NCBI GenBank assembly: GCA_029859805.1
Contig: JAOUCL010000011.1
Coordinates: 1 to 39,897 of the forward strand
DNA length: 39,897 bases
Direction of reading: 5' to 3'
Source of the DNA: Rhodospirillales bacterium
GTDB lineage: Bacteria > Pseudomonadota > Alphaproteobacteria > Kiloniellales > JAKSDN01
This document shows, in pieces, positions 1 through 7,594 of the stretch (position 1 is the stretch's first letter; each line of letters starts with the position of its first letter). The position numbers and the translations under genes were made by a program. Under the pieces are notes generated by a model, which made no database searches, was not told where the DNA came from, and saw only the letters and a list, made by a program, of their open reading frames with translations.

Positions 1-16
1 ACGCCGTTTAGGCAAG

Positions 17-191
17 GCTAGCAGGCTGCTGAACAAGCCCGCAGCGGCCCGTCGCCCTCGTCCTTCGGCAAGCTCAGGATGAGGGCAACTCCTTGAAAAA
101 GCTCACCCTCACACTGAGCTTCCTCATCCCGAGCCTGTCGAGGGACGCAGTGCGAGGGTGAGCCTTCGCACCTCTTCAGCAACCTGCTAGC
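17..191. repeat. Composite palindromic intergenic element
   Basis: Three inverted-repeat pairs are visible. The outer arms are 17-33 and 175-191 and match at 16 of 17 bases (GCTAGCAGGCTGCTGAA against GCTAGCAGGTTGCTGAA). A second pair lies at 61-84 and 122-145 (20 of 24). A third lies at 101-118 and 146-163 (16 of 18). Pairs two and three interleave, so the transcript could fold in alternative ways. The inner sequences resemble the 'CCTCATCCTGAGC..GTCGAAGG' palindromes scattered between genes in many alphaproteobacteria (from memory). The stop codon of the neighbouring gene (TAG, complement of 187-189) lies inside the right outer arm. It may be a non-autonomous, REP- or MITE-like element that also works as a terminator. 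Confidence 0.75.
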
Positions 192-1005
192 TGCCGCCCG
201 AGGCGAGGATCTGCCGCACCAGGGCGAGGTCCGCGGGCTTGTCGACGTCGATGGGCGCGGTCGGAAACGGCATTTTCAAGACCTTGGCCCGGACCTTCAT
301 GACCCGCGAGGCGCGCGCGAAGGCGTCGTCGAGAGTGAGCCAGCCGAGCAGGAACAATACCAACGACCCGAGGCCAAAGGTCGCTACCAGGCGCCAGGGG
401 CGCTTGCGGTGGCGCTCGGCCGCGGCCCAGAACCGGACCGCCCCGAGGCCGGCCTCGCGCGTCAGGGCATAGAGGTTGCAGCCGGAATACCGCCCGTCGC
501 GGAAGCGCAGGAAGGTCCGCTGGGCGGTCGGGACGGCCTCCCGGACCACGGTCTCCGAGGCCAGGGCCACGGACAGATCGGCGTCCGAGGCCAGGGACCC
601 GGCGCAGAAGTGCTCGACCATCCCGGGGGCGAGCAGGGGATTGTCCGCCGTCGCGATCAGCAGGGGATAGGGGTTGCCCAGGGCCTCGGCGGCGCGTAAT
701 ACGCTCGCGCTCGTCGTTGGTCCGCTGGTCAGCACCGTGATGTGGCCGGCCGCGACCGCCTCGGCGACCGGCGCCAGGGCCTCAAGCACTTCGGGCGCCT
801 CGATCGAAATGGCGATGGCGCCGATCGAAGGGCTGGCGATCAGGGTCTCCACGACCCGGGTCAGCATGGGGGTTCCAACCACGTCGACCAGGCACTTGTG
901 GCTGGTCCCCTCGCTCTTCGCGACCGGGTCCGCCGCGCCGCGCGAGGCGGCCAGGATCAGGGCGGTAAAGCGCCGGCCGTTACCGGCCTGGGTCTCTCCA
1001 CTCAA
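187..1005 (-). CDS. MobA/CobY-like NTP transferase domain protein
   Basis: A 272-residue nucleotidyltransferase with the MobA-like fold. The N-terminal nucleotide loop is ALILAASRGAADPVAK (residues 15-30), followed by a conserved HKCL segment (37-40) and a putative metal-binding Asp in TADNPLL (D121). The C-terminal IDVDKPADL motif (252-260) is typical of the family. A hydrophobic stretch at about 206-225 suggests membrane contact. The start is TTG at 1005, overlapping the TGA stop of the upstream acyltransferase gene as TTGA, with GAGAAGG upstream as ribosome site, so the two genes are translationally coupled. By context it may activate a headgroup alcohol phosphate or sugar phosphate for sphingolipid synthesis; the substrate cannot be read from sequence. 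The last codons run into a palindromic repeat. Confidence 0.7.
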   Translation of the reverse strand: MSGETQAGNGRRFTALILAASRGAADPVAKSEGTSHKCLVDVVGTPMLTRVVETLIASPSIGAIAISIEAPEVLEALAPVAEAVAAGHITVLTSGPTTSASVLRAAEALGNPYPLLIATADNPLLAPGMVEHFCAGSLASDADLSVALASETVVREAVPTAQRTFLRFRDGRYSGCNLYALTREAGLGAVRFWAAAERHRKRPWRLVATFGLGSLVLFLLGWLTLDDAFARASRVMKVRAKVLKMPFPTAPIDVDKPADLALVRQILASGGS

Positions 1006-2201
1006 GCGAGGGCCTTCTCATAGATCCGGTAGGTCTTGTAGGGCACCCCGCCGGCCGCCTCGATGACCTTGCGGGCCGGCAGGTTGTCCTCGAGCACCCA
1101 GGAGAGCTCGGCGCCCTTGTAGCCGGCCCGCCGGACGTTCTCGTGGACCTTCTCGATGACCGTGTAGGCCAGCCCCGCGCCCATCGCGCCCCCCTGGTAT
1201 TTCTTGCGCACCCCCATGAGCGGCATCCGTACCCGGGTGATCTTGCCGGCCTTCAGCCGGTAGAGCAGCTTGGCCCAGCCGAAGGGCAGGAGCGCGCCGT
1301 CCAGGTCGGCCATCGCTTCGTTGAGATCGGGCAGGGCGAGCGCGAAGGCGGCCGGATCGCCGTCGATCTCGACGATGCAGACGAAGTCCTCCCGGATCAG
1401 CGGTTTCATGTCCTTGGCGATCTTGGCGATCTCCACCTCCGAGAAGGGGATGAAGCCCCAGTTGTTCGACCAGGCGTCGTTGAAGACCTCCAGCACCGCC
1501 TTCAGGTCCCGGCCGAGCTGCGATTTCCGCAGCCGGCGCACGGTCACGTTCGGCCTCTTGGCCAGGTTGTCGACCAGGCGCCGCACCGCGCGCGGCACCG
1601 ATCTGGCCGTGACCACGTCGAAGTCGTAGGCGATGAGGTCCCTGACCTTGGCGTAGCCCTGGTCCTCCAGACGTCCGGCATAGTAAGGCCGCGCGTGGCC
1701 CATCATGAGCGACGGCGGCCTCTCATATCCTTGGATCAGCAGGCCGGATTCGTCGTTGATCGACAGGCTGAAGGGGCCGCGGACGCCGCGCATGCCCCGG
1801 TCCCTGAGCCAGTCCTCGGCGGTCCGCAGCAGGGCTGCGAAGGTCTCGCCGTCGTCCTCGGCCTCCAGGAAGCCGAAGTGCCCGGTGGCGTCCCGGTGCT
1901 GGTCGAGCGCGGCCTGATCGATCTGGGCGCTGATCCGGCCGACCGGCTCGCCGCCGCGCAGGGCCAACCAAAACTGCACCTCGGCGTGACCGAAAAAAGG
2001 GTTGGCGGCGCGATCCAGGTGCTGGCGGCGTTCGAACACCAGGGGCGGCACCCACTGCGGGTCGTCCCGGTAGATCCGCCAGGGCACGCGGATGAAGCGG
2101 TCCAGATCGGCCTTGTTCCGGACCTGGACGATCTCGACCGCCGAAGTGCCGGATGCCCGCTGCTCGCCCGCCGGGTCCGGACGGGACTCAGGAAGCGCCA
2201 T
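1002..2201 (-). CDS. bcerS: GNAT-fold acyltransferase, likely bacterial ceramide synthase (bCerS)
   Basis: A 399-residue protein of the GNAT-like family often annotated only as N-acetyltransferase. Visible family features are the N-terminal VPWRIYRDDPQWVPPL block (about residues 39-54), the central GPFSLSINDESGLLIQGY block, and a C-terminal segment ending in SWVLEDNLPARKVIEAAGG before KTYRIYEK. In Caulobacter crescentus a GNAT-superfamily protein encoded near spt is the ceramide synthase that N-acylates the long-chain base using acyl-CoA. The presence of all other ceramide genes here supports that role by analogy, though I cannot align the two. The gene overlaps the hydroxylase gene by 14 bp, and GAGGGAAGG precedes its ATG. 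A different acyl acceptor remains possible. Confidence 0.72.
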   Translation of the reverse strand: MALPESRPDPAGEQRASGTSAVEIVQVRNKADLDRFIRVPWRIYRDDPQWVPPLVFERRQHLDRAANPFFGHAEVQFWLALRGGEPVGRISAQIDQAALDQHRDATGHFGFLEAEDDGETFAALLRTAEDWLRDRGMRGVRGPFSLSINDESGLLIQGYERPPSLMMGHARPYYAGRLEDQGYAKVRDLIAYDFDVVTARSVPRAVRRLVDNLAKRPNVTVRRLRKSQLGRDLKAVLEVFNDAWSNNWGFIPFSEVEIAKIAKDMKPLIREDFVCIVEIDGDPAAFALALPDLNEAMADLDGALLPFGWAKLLYRLKAGKITRVRMPLMGVRKKYQGGAMGAGLAYTVIEKVHENVRRAGYKGAELSWVLEDNLPARKVIEAAGGVPYKTYRIYEKALA

Positions 2202-2985
2202 GGCCTTCCCTCGCCAGTGCGTCGTCGCCCTCTGCTTCGGTCAGATCCGCCACCCAGGGGTAACGCTCCCGCTCCTGGTCGGTGTAGCCGAGATTCCGGG
2301 CCGTGGGGCTGCGCGGTACGGCGCCGGGCTTGCCGTAGTAGGTGCCGAACACGTGGTCCCAGATATTGCTGGTGATGCCGAAATTGCCGGTCTCGTTATG
2401 AAAGTGATGCGCCAGGTGCAGCCGCTTGATCCGTTGCAGGTAGCGCAGTCTCGGTTTGTAAGACAGGTGCTGGATGCAGTGGCCGTACTCGTAGAAGCAG
2501 ATGATCACGAAGCCTGCGGCGAGGCCGGCGGGTATGCCGGGCAGTCCGGCCGCGAGCCAGCCGATCGGGGCGGTAACCAGCACGATGATCGGCAGGGTGG
2601 TGTGCAGGGCACCGAACAGGACCGACAGCTCGTTGGGGTTCTGGTGGTGGTCGAAATGGATGCGCTTCCAGAGCGCCGCGGTCTTCGGCGACCGGTAAAG
2701 CCAGCGCCCGTGCAGCAGGAAGCGGTGCAGCAGGTATTCGACCAGAGGATAGACCAGAAAGCACAGCCCTGCTGCCAGAAGCAGCGGCAGCGGGGCTTCC
2801 ATCAGATAGACCGCCGCGCCGACGCAGACCGCGAACAGCAGGAGATAGACCTGGATCGCGGGATAGGTGAAATAGGCCTTCACCAGATCGCTGAGGGTCA
2901 TTCTGTCGAGAAGGTAGTCTTGCTCGAGCCAGCGTTTGTATCCGATATCCACGTAGTCACCCGATGTTGCCGAAATGCCGCCCAC
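2188..2985 (-). CDS. Fatty acid hydroxylase / sterol desaturase family membrane protein
   Basis: A 265-residue integral membrane di-iron oxygenase. The histidine boxes are all present: LLHRFLLHG (H87, H92), HFDHH (H110, H113, H114), HCIQH (H169, H173) and HLAHHFH (H190, H193, H194, H196). Hydrophobic segments lie at about 43-62, 66-84, 128-146 and 150-166. This superfamily contains sphingolipid C4-hydroxylases (SUR2), ceramide fatty acid 2-hydroxylases (FA2H) and sterol C5 desaturases. Because the gene overlaps the ceramide synthase candidate by 14 bp, hydroxylation of the long-chain base or N-acyl chain of ceramide is the best guess. It is the first gene of a minus-strand operon that also holds the acyltransferase and nucleotidyltransferase. 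A promoter candidate lies about 120 bp upstream. Confidence 0.8.
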   Translation of the reverse strand: MGGISATSGDYVDIGYKRWLEQDYLLDRMTLSDLVKAYFTYPAIQVYLLLFAVCVGAAVYLMEAPLPLLLAAGLCFLVYPLVEYLLHRFLLHGRWLYRSPKTAALWKRIHFDHHQNPNELSVLFGALHTTLPIIVLVTAPIGWLAAGLPGIPAGLAAGFVIICFYEYGHCIQHLSYKPRLRYLQRIKRLHLAHHFHNETGNFGITSNIWDHVFGTYYGKPGAVPRSPTARNLGYTDQERERYPWVADLTEAEGDDALAREGHGAS

Positions 2986-3380
2986 GCCGTGCCTGTTCCA
3001 GCTAGTCGTCTGCGAGAGCCGTTGGGCCGTGAAGCGCCTGCGCTTGGCGATGCCGCACGACGACGGCGCAGGTCCCGCTCGCGGCGGCCCACCGGGCCGA
3101 TCCGCTGATAGCGCGTCCTTTTAACCGATCTCAAGGGATTATCCTAGTATCGTTCGACACCCGTTGCGTCGGTCGGAACGTCCTGCGGATCGCCCTTTTG
3201 CTTGGTGCACCGTCTCGACCACGGCGCATACGGCGTTGGCCTGATCGGCATTGGCCGTCGGGCGGTGCGGCGCGCCGCACGAAAGGCCTGTTTTCGGCCG
3301 GTCCGGCGCGCTAAACCTAGCCCCGCCAAGGAACGCCCCCCGCTGGCAGAGGGCACTCATAGGGCACGCAAGCAGACGGC
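2986..3380. other. Divergent intergenic region between hydroxylase and lptF
   Basis: This 395-bp stretch separates two diverging operons. Short open frames in it (for example on the minus strand at 3139-3360) show no family resemblance and overlap one another, so I do not call them genes. It is less GC-dense around 3115-3160. A minus-strand promoter candidate is listed separately. I see no convincing promoter for lptF, and the lptF start has no strong ribosome site. Confidence 0.6.
3106..3134 (-). promoter_or_regulatory. Candidate promoter for the hydroxylase-bcerS operon
   Basis: Read on the minus strand, TTGAGA (3134-3129) is followed after 17 bases by CTATCA (3111-3106). The -35 box matches the sigma70 consensus at four of six positions and the -10 box is weaker. 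It would leave a leader of roughly 110 nt before the hydroxylase start at 2985. This is pattern matching only. Confidence 0.3.
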
Positions 3381-4562
3381 ATGATCAACACCATCGATCG
3401 TTACATCCTGCGACAGGTCATCATGACGTCGGCGGCGATGATCGGTGTTGCGCTGGCCGTCCTGCTGTTGGAGCGGCTGCTCCGAATCCTCGAACGCGCG
3501 GTCAACGCCGACCAGGTGCTCGGCTACGTGTCCCGGATGTTGGTGACCCTGATCCCGCACTATCTGGGAGTTTCCCTGCCGCTCGCCTTCTTCCTCGGCG
3601 TCATGTTGACCTTCAACCGCTTGAACCGCGACAACGAGCTTGCGGTCATGACTGCTGCCGGGGCGGGCCTGCGGCGGCTGATGGCACCGGTCATGGGCCT
3701 GGCCCTGCTGCTTGCGGTGTTCGCCGCAATCACCCTCAGCTATCTCCAACCGCTGGCGCGCTACAACTATCGGGCCTTGAACGTGGCGGCGGCTCACGCA
3801 TCGCTCAGCGCGGCGGTAAAGGAGGGTACCTTTGTACATGCCGACGGCATGACCTTCATTGCGGAGGAGACGTCGCGCGACGGCCAGAACCTTCGCAAGG
3901 TCTTCGTCTACGAAGAGAACGACGACGGAAAGTCCATCGTCACGACCGCCAACGATGCCACTTTGCGCAGGGCCGCCGACGATGCGGGCTCGATATTGGT
4001 CCTTAGAGACGGACGGCGATCCAAGATCGGCCGGGATCAAGGGGATGGCACCCTCATATTCGAGCAGTTCCAATGGCCCATCGACTCATCCGACAAGGCG
4101 GTTCGGGCCCGGGGCAAGGACGAGCGAGAGCTTACCATACCGGAACTCTGGGCGGTGATGTCAGCGCCGCTGGCCCGGATCAGTGCATCGGAGGCCCGTG
4201 CGGAGCTGCATGCCCGCCTGGTCAGATTGTCGTCGATTCTCGTCCTGCCGTTGCTTGCCGTGCCGCTGGCCCTCGGTGGCGGGCGCGGCGGCCAATCCTA
4301 CGGGATCGCCGTCGGACTGCTGGTTCTGGTGGTTTACGAGCAGGTCGTAAAGTTCGGCGAGTCCATGGCGGACCTCGATCGTCTTACGCCATGGCTCGGC
4401 ATGTGGCTTCCCCTCGCCGTGCTGGCAGCGGGCAGCGGCTTCCTGTCCTACCGGGCGGCCTCCAAGGTTTCGAAAGGCAGACTGCGCAGGCTGCCGGCAC
4501 CCGTCGAGATCCTCCTCGCAATCAGGAGACGTCTGAGACCATGGCGGCGGTGGCGCAGATGA
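3381..4562 (+). CDS. lptF: LptF-family permease (YjgP/YjgQ), possibly for sphingolipid export
   Basis: A 393-residue inner-membrane protein of the LptF/LptG family. It begins with the typical amphipathic IDRYILRQV start and has N-terminal membrane helices (about 16-40, 54-78 and 103-123), a central periplasmic beta domain (about 130-270) and three C-terminal helices (about 280-375). In LptB2FG this family forms the transmembrane part of the ABC complex that extracts LPS from the inner membrane. Here it is paired with lptG (22-bp overlap) and sits immediately before a ceramide-kinase-like gene. Either these are the cell's only LptFG, or a second pair dedicated to sphingolipid transport; the context favours a lipid-specific role but cannot prove it. 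No lptA, lptB or lptC is in the window. Confidence 0.85.
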   Translation: MINTIDRYILRQVIMTSAAMIGVALAVLLLERLLRILERAVNADQVLGYVSRMLVTLIPHYLGVSLPLAFFLGVMLTFNRLNRDNELAVMTAAGAGLRRLMAPVMGLALLLAVFAAITLSYLQPLARYNYRALNVAAAHASLSAAVKEGTFVHADGMTFIAEETSRDGQNLRKVFVYEENDDGKSIVTTANDATLRRAADDAGSILVLRDGRRSKIGRDQGDGTLIFEQFQWPIDSSDKAVRARGKDERELTIPELWAVMSAPLARISASEARAELHARLVRLSSILVLPLLAVPLALGGGRGGQSYGIAVGLLVLVVYEQVVKFGESMADLDRLTPWLGMWLPLAVLAAGSGFLSYRAASKVSKGRLRRLPAPVEILLAIRRRLRPWRRWRR

Positions 4563-5632
4563 TCTCCATCGTCGGCGGATATGTTGCGCGCCTGTTCCTC
4601 GCCCGCCTGCTGGTGATCCTGGTAGCGCTTGCCGCACTGATGGTCATGGCCGATCTGCTGGCCAACAGCGACGAGATCATCGAGACCAATCAGGACGTGG
4701 CGTGGTCCTTGAGCAGATACAGCGTTCTCAGGCTGCCGGCCATTCTGGCACAAGTCATACCCATATCGGTCCTGTTGGCCTCCCTGACTCTGCTGATCGG
4801 ACTTGCGCGGCACAGCGAGCTCACCGCCATCTTTGGCGCCGGGCTGTCCCACTTCAGGGTGATCCTGATGCTGATGCCGGCAACCCTGTCGATCGCCGTG
4901 GCGCAGTTCTTGGTCGAGGACCAGGCGGTGCCGCCGGCCAGCGCTCGCCTGCGCGTCTGGGGCGTCGGTGATTACAAGGTTTTTGCCGCGGGCGCATCGC
5001 ACCATATGACCTGGGTCCGTCAAGGCGCAAATCTTGTTCGGATTGGCCGCGTCGAGGCGGCTCGAGACGAGATCTTCGACGTGACGATCTTTCACCGGGA
5101 TATCGAGGGTCAGTTGATCGAAAAGGTCGAGGCCCGGAGTGCCGCCTACGACAACGGAAACTGGACCCTGAGGGAGGTTGTGCGGACCGATCGGGATACC
5201 GGAGTGCCGACCCGCGTCGCGCGCCTGACCTGGCCGGGGGCCATTGAAAGCGCCGTGCTGCATTCGCTCAGCATCCATCCCCGGGAACTGCCCTGGACCG
5301 AGGTCAAGCGGCTGGCCGGAAAGTCGGGCTACGGCAACCAACCGCCCTATCTCTACGACGTCTGGATTCAGAAAAGGATCGCCCGCCCGCTTGGCACCGT
5401 TCTTCTGGTCTTCCTGGCGGTGGCGTCGGTGCAGCGCATGCATCCGCGCCGGCCCGCCGGGCTCATGCTGGCGGCCGGCATCGGGATAGGGTTCGTCTAT
5501 TGGATCTTCGACGAGTTGGTGGTGACGATCGGCGAGGCGGGGCTCCTGCCCTCGGTCCTGGCAGCCTGGGCCGCGCCCTTCGTTCTGGGCGCCATCGCCA
5601 CCGCGATGATCCTGCGTCAGGATGGGCATTAA
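4541..5632 (+). CDS. lptG: LptG-family permease (YjgP/YjgQ)
   Basis: A 363-residue partner of the LptF-like protein with the same layout. N-terminal helices include the conserved hydrophobic run through VLLASLTLLIGLARHSEL (about residues 75-92). A periplasmic domain follows (about 125-255), then C-terminal helices containing VLLVFLAVASVQR. The reading frame is open far upstream to 4073, but that part is antisense-like sequence overlapping lptF. The ATG at 4541 is preceded by AGGAG (4524-4528) and gives the normal family length, so I chose it. It overlaps the end of lptF by 22 bp, implying coupled translation and a one-to-one heterodimer. AGGTG and GGAG sequences in the 29-bp gap lead into the lipid kinase gene. 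Confidence 0.85.
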   Translation: MAAVAQMISIVGGYVARLFLARLLVILVALAALMVMADLLANSDEIIETNQDVAWSLSRYSVLRLPAILAQVIPISVLLASLTLLIGLARHSELTAIFGAGLSHFRVILMLMPATLSIAVAQFLVEDQAVPPASARLRVWGVGDYKVFAAGASHHMTWVRQGANLVRIGRVEAARDEIFDVTIFHRDIEGQLIEKVEARSAAYDNGNWTLREVVRTDRDTGVPTRVARLTWPGAIESAVLHSLSIHPRELPWTEVKRLAGKSGYGNQPPYLYDVWIQKRIARPLGTVLLVFLAVASVQRMHPRRPAGLMLAAGIGIGFVYWIFDELVVTIGEAGLLPSVLAAWAAPFVLGAIATAMILRQDGH

Positions 5633-5661
5633 CGCCAAGAATATGAGGTGATCGCGGAGCA

Positions 5662-6618
5662 ATGAAGATCGGTCTGATCAGCAATACGCTGAGCCAGCGC
5701 AACAAACGCGGCCTGCCGAGGCCTTCCGGGGCGTCCTCCTACGGCGTCGAGGTGCTCCACAGGCCGCTCGACGGCATTACCGGCATGGCCGAGGTTCTCG
5801 ACGAATTCGCGGCGGCCGAAGTCGGGTTGATCGCCGTCAACGGGGGCGACGGGACCATCTCGGCGGCCCTGACCGGGCTCATGGAACGGCCACGCTTCGA
5901 GGAGTTGCCACCGCTTGCGCTTCTGTCCGGCGGTATGCTCAACATGAGCGCGGCAGACGCGGGCCTCAGAGGGCCGCCCGAAAAAGCCTTGGCACGCTTG
6001 GCCGCGCGTGCCGCCGAGCCCGATCTGGCCGGCGCCTGTATCGAGCGCGAGGTGATCCGGCTGAGCCATAGCAGGAACAAGCCTCCGGTCTACGGGTTGT
6101 TTTTCGGCACGGCCGCCATTTATCGAGGTATCGTGCTGTGCAGCGAACGGGTGCACACGGTCAAGCTCAAATCCACGACCGCCGCGGCCGCGACATTCGC
6201 CTATATGCTGGGCCGCTATTTCTTCGGGCGCGGCACAGCCGATCCCTTGCTGGCCGGCGACGACATGACCGTGCGGTTCGATGGCGCGCCGGGCCAGGAA
6301 GTGACCCAGTTCCTGGCACTGGTCACCACATTGGATCGCTTGATGTTGAAATCGCGGCCCTATTGGGGCCGGGAAGCCGGGCGGCTACGCTACATGGGGA
6401 TCACCTATCCGCCCAGGCGGTTGGGCCGTTCGGCCTACCGCGTCCTCTACGGCCCCCCGGATCGCCGTCTGCCGGAGAATTACGTGAGCCACAATGCCGA
6501 CAAGGTGGCCTTCGAGATGACCTGTCCCTTTACGCTGGACGGCGAGCTCTTCGACCCGGAACCCGGCACGCCGGTGGAACTGAGCGGGGCCGGCCGCTTG
6601 CGCTTCGTACAGTGTTGA
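5662..6618 (+). CDS. DAGK-catalytic-domain lipid kinase, likely ceramide kinase
   Basis: A 318-residue protein with the diacylglycerol/sphingosine/ceramide kinase fold. The nucleotide-binding GGDGT motif is at residues 61-65 (within AVNGGDGTISAAL) and a second conserved glycine block, LSGGMLNMSAADAG, lies near residues 93-106. The C-terminal half is the beta-rich lipid-binding domain of the family. Related enzymes phosphorylate diacylglycerol, sphingosine or ceramide with ATP. In Caulobacter a homologous enzyme is a ceramide kinase needed for ceramide phosphoglycerate. With ceramide genes on both sides, ceramide 1-phosphate is the most likely product here. It lies 29 bp after lptG, and the next gene starts within about 30 bp of its stop, so all four plus-strand genes probably form one operon. 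Confidence 0.8.
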   Translation: MKIGLISNTLSQRNKRGLPRPSGASSYGVEVLHRPLDGITGMAEVLDEFAAAEVGLIAVNGGDGTISAALTGLMERPRFEELPPLALLSGGMLNMSAADAGLRGPPEKALARLAARAAEPDLAGACIEREVIRLSHSRNKPPVYGLFFGTAAIYRGIVLCSERVHTVKLKSTTAAAATFAYMLGRYFFGRGTADPLLAGDDMTVRFDGAPGQEVTQFLALVTTLDRLMLKSRPYWGREAGRLRYMGITYPPRRLGRSAYRVLYGPPDRRLPENYVSHNADKVAFEMTCPFTLDGELFDPEPGTPVELSGAGRLRFVQC

Positions 6619-6644
6619 GCGAACCGCCGACGGGCGACCGGTCG

Positions 6645-7568
6645 ATGGGCGCGATGATTCTGAGCGAACTTCGCCAGCCGGTCGCGGCATCGGTCCGGGC
6701 GGCCGCACAGGAGGTCCGTCGGCGTCACGGCGCTTCGCTTGTCGCGTGCCTGTTCTATGGGTCCTGTCTCAGGGACGGCCGGGACGAGGACCGTGTCATC
6801 GACTTCTACGCCATAGCTGACGACTACCGGCACTTCTACGATAGCCGGCTCTCGGCTGTCCTGAACGCCATACTGCCGCCCAACGTCTACTATCTCGAAA
6901 CCAATTTCGGAGACCGGGTGGTCCGGGCGAAGTACGCGGTCGTGTCGCTCGGGCAATTGATCCGCCGCACCTCGCCGGCGGCCTTCCAACCTTCGCTCTG
7001 GGGCCGGCTCGCGCAGCCTTGCGCGCTGGTCTATGCGCGCGATTCCGTGGTCGAAGAGACAGTGGCCGGCGCGCTTGCGGCGGCGGCAAAGACAATGGCG
7101 GCCGAGACGCTTGCCTTGATGCCGGCCGAATTCACGCCGGACCAGCTCTGGATCCGGGCCTTTCGGGAAAGCTACGGCACGGAGTTGAGGGCCGAGCGAT
7201 CCAATCGGCCCCAGGACCTGTATTGCGCCTACTCTGAGCGCTATGACGGCCTGACCGCCGCGGCGCTGTCCGGTTCGGAGTGCCTAGCGGCAGCGGGCGC
7301 GCCGGCGATCCGCCATCGGGCCAGTGCGGGCAAGCGCCGAGCGGCCCGGCTGCGTTGGATGATCAGGCGTCTGCTTGGGAAGACCACGCACGTGCTGAGG
7401 CTCCTGAAGGCCGCTTATACCTTCAAGGACGGGCTGGACTACATCCTCTGGAAGATCGAGAAGCACTCGGGCGTGCACACGACCCCCACGCCATGGCAGC
7501 GGCGTCATCCGCTCATGGCTGCGCCATCGCTAGCCTGGCGGCTCTATCGGCGCGGCGCCTTCCGCTGA
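6645..7568 (+). CDS. Tam41/Mmp37-like lipid cytidylyltransferase
   Basis: A 307-residue protein resembling mitochondrial Tam41, which makes CDP-diacylglycerol from phosphatidic acid and CTP. Shared features, recalled from the eukaryotic family, are the YGS loop (38-40), a following acidic ID pair (D53), a KYAVVS strand (96-101), the GRLAQP segment (120-125), the MPAEFTPDQLW block (159-169), and RESYGTELRAERSN (174-187) matching the family's SY-GD-R segment. Placed directly behind the lipid kinase, it could convert ceramide 1-phosphate to CDP-ceramide; activity on phosphatidic acid is the alternative. The frame is open upstream to 6138. GTG (6612) and TTG (6615) touching the kinase stop, and ATG at 6645 or 6654, are all possible starts; none has a strong ribosome site. 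Confidence 0.72.
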   Translation: MGAMILSELRQPVAASVRAAAQEVRRRHGASLVACLFYGSCLRDGRDEDRVIDFYAIADDYRHFYDSRLSAVLNAILPPNVYYLETNFGDRVVRAKYAVVSLGQLIRRTSPAAFQPSLWGRLAQPCALVYARDSVVEETVAGALAAAAKTMAAETLALMPAEFTPDQLWIRAFRESYGTELRAERSNRPQDLYCAYSERYDGLTAAALSGSECLAAAGAPAIRHRASAGKRRAARLRWMIRRLLGKTTHVLRLLKAAYTFKDGLDYILWKIEKHSGVHTTPTPWQRRHPLMAAPSLAWRLYRRGAFR

Positions 7569-7569
7569 A

Positions 7570-7586
7570 CGCGGGCCGCGCCCGCG
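7570..7586. terminator. GC hairpin between convergent genes
   Basis: CGCGGGC (7570-7576) and GCCCGCG (7580-7586) form a perfect 7-bp stem with a 3-base loop between the convergent ends of the Tam41-like gene and spt. There is no clear T-tract on either strand, so a bidirectional terminator role is only plausible. Confidence 0.35.
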
Positions 7587-7594
7587 CGGTCAGG

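Noticed and set aside
3139-3360. Overlapping minus-strand frames in the hydroxylase-lptF gap
   Set aside because: Two frames cover the same DNA, neither with a ribosome site or family resemblance.
4073-4540. N-terminal extension of the lptG frame
   Set aside because: It overlaps lptF, is rich in Arg, Gly and Pro without family similarity, and the ATG at 4541 with AGGAG gives a normal LptG.
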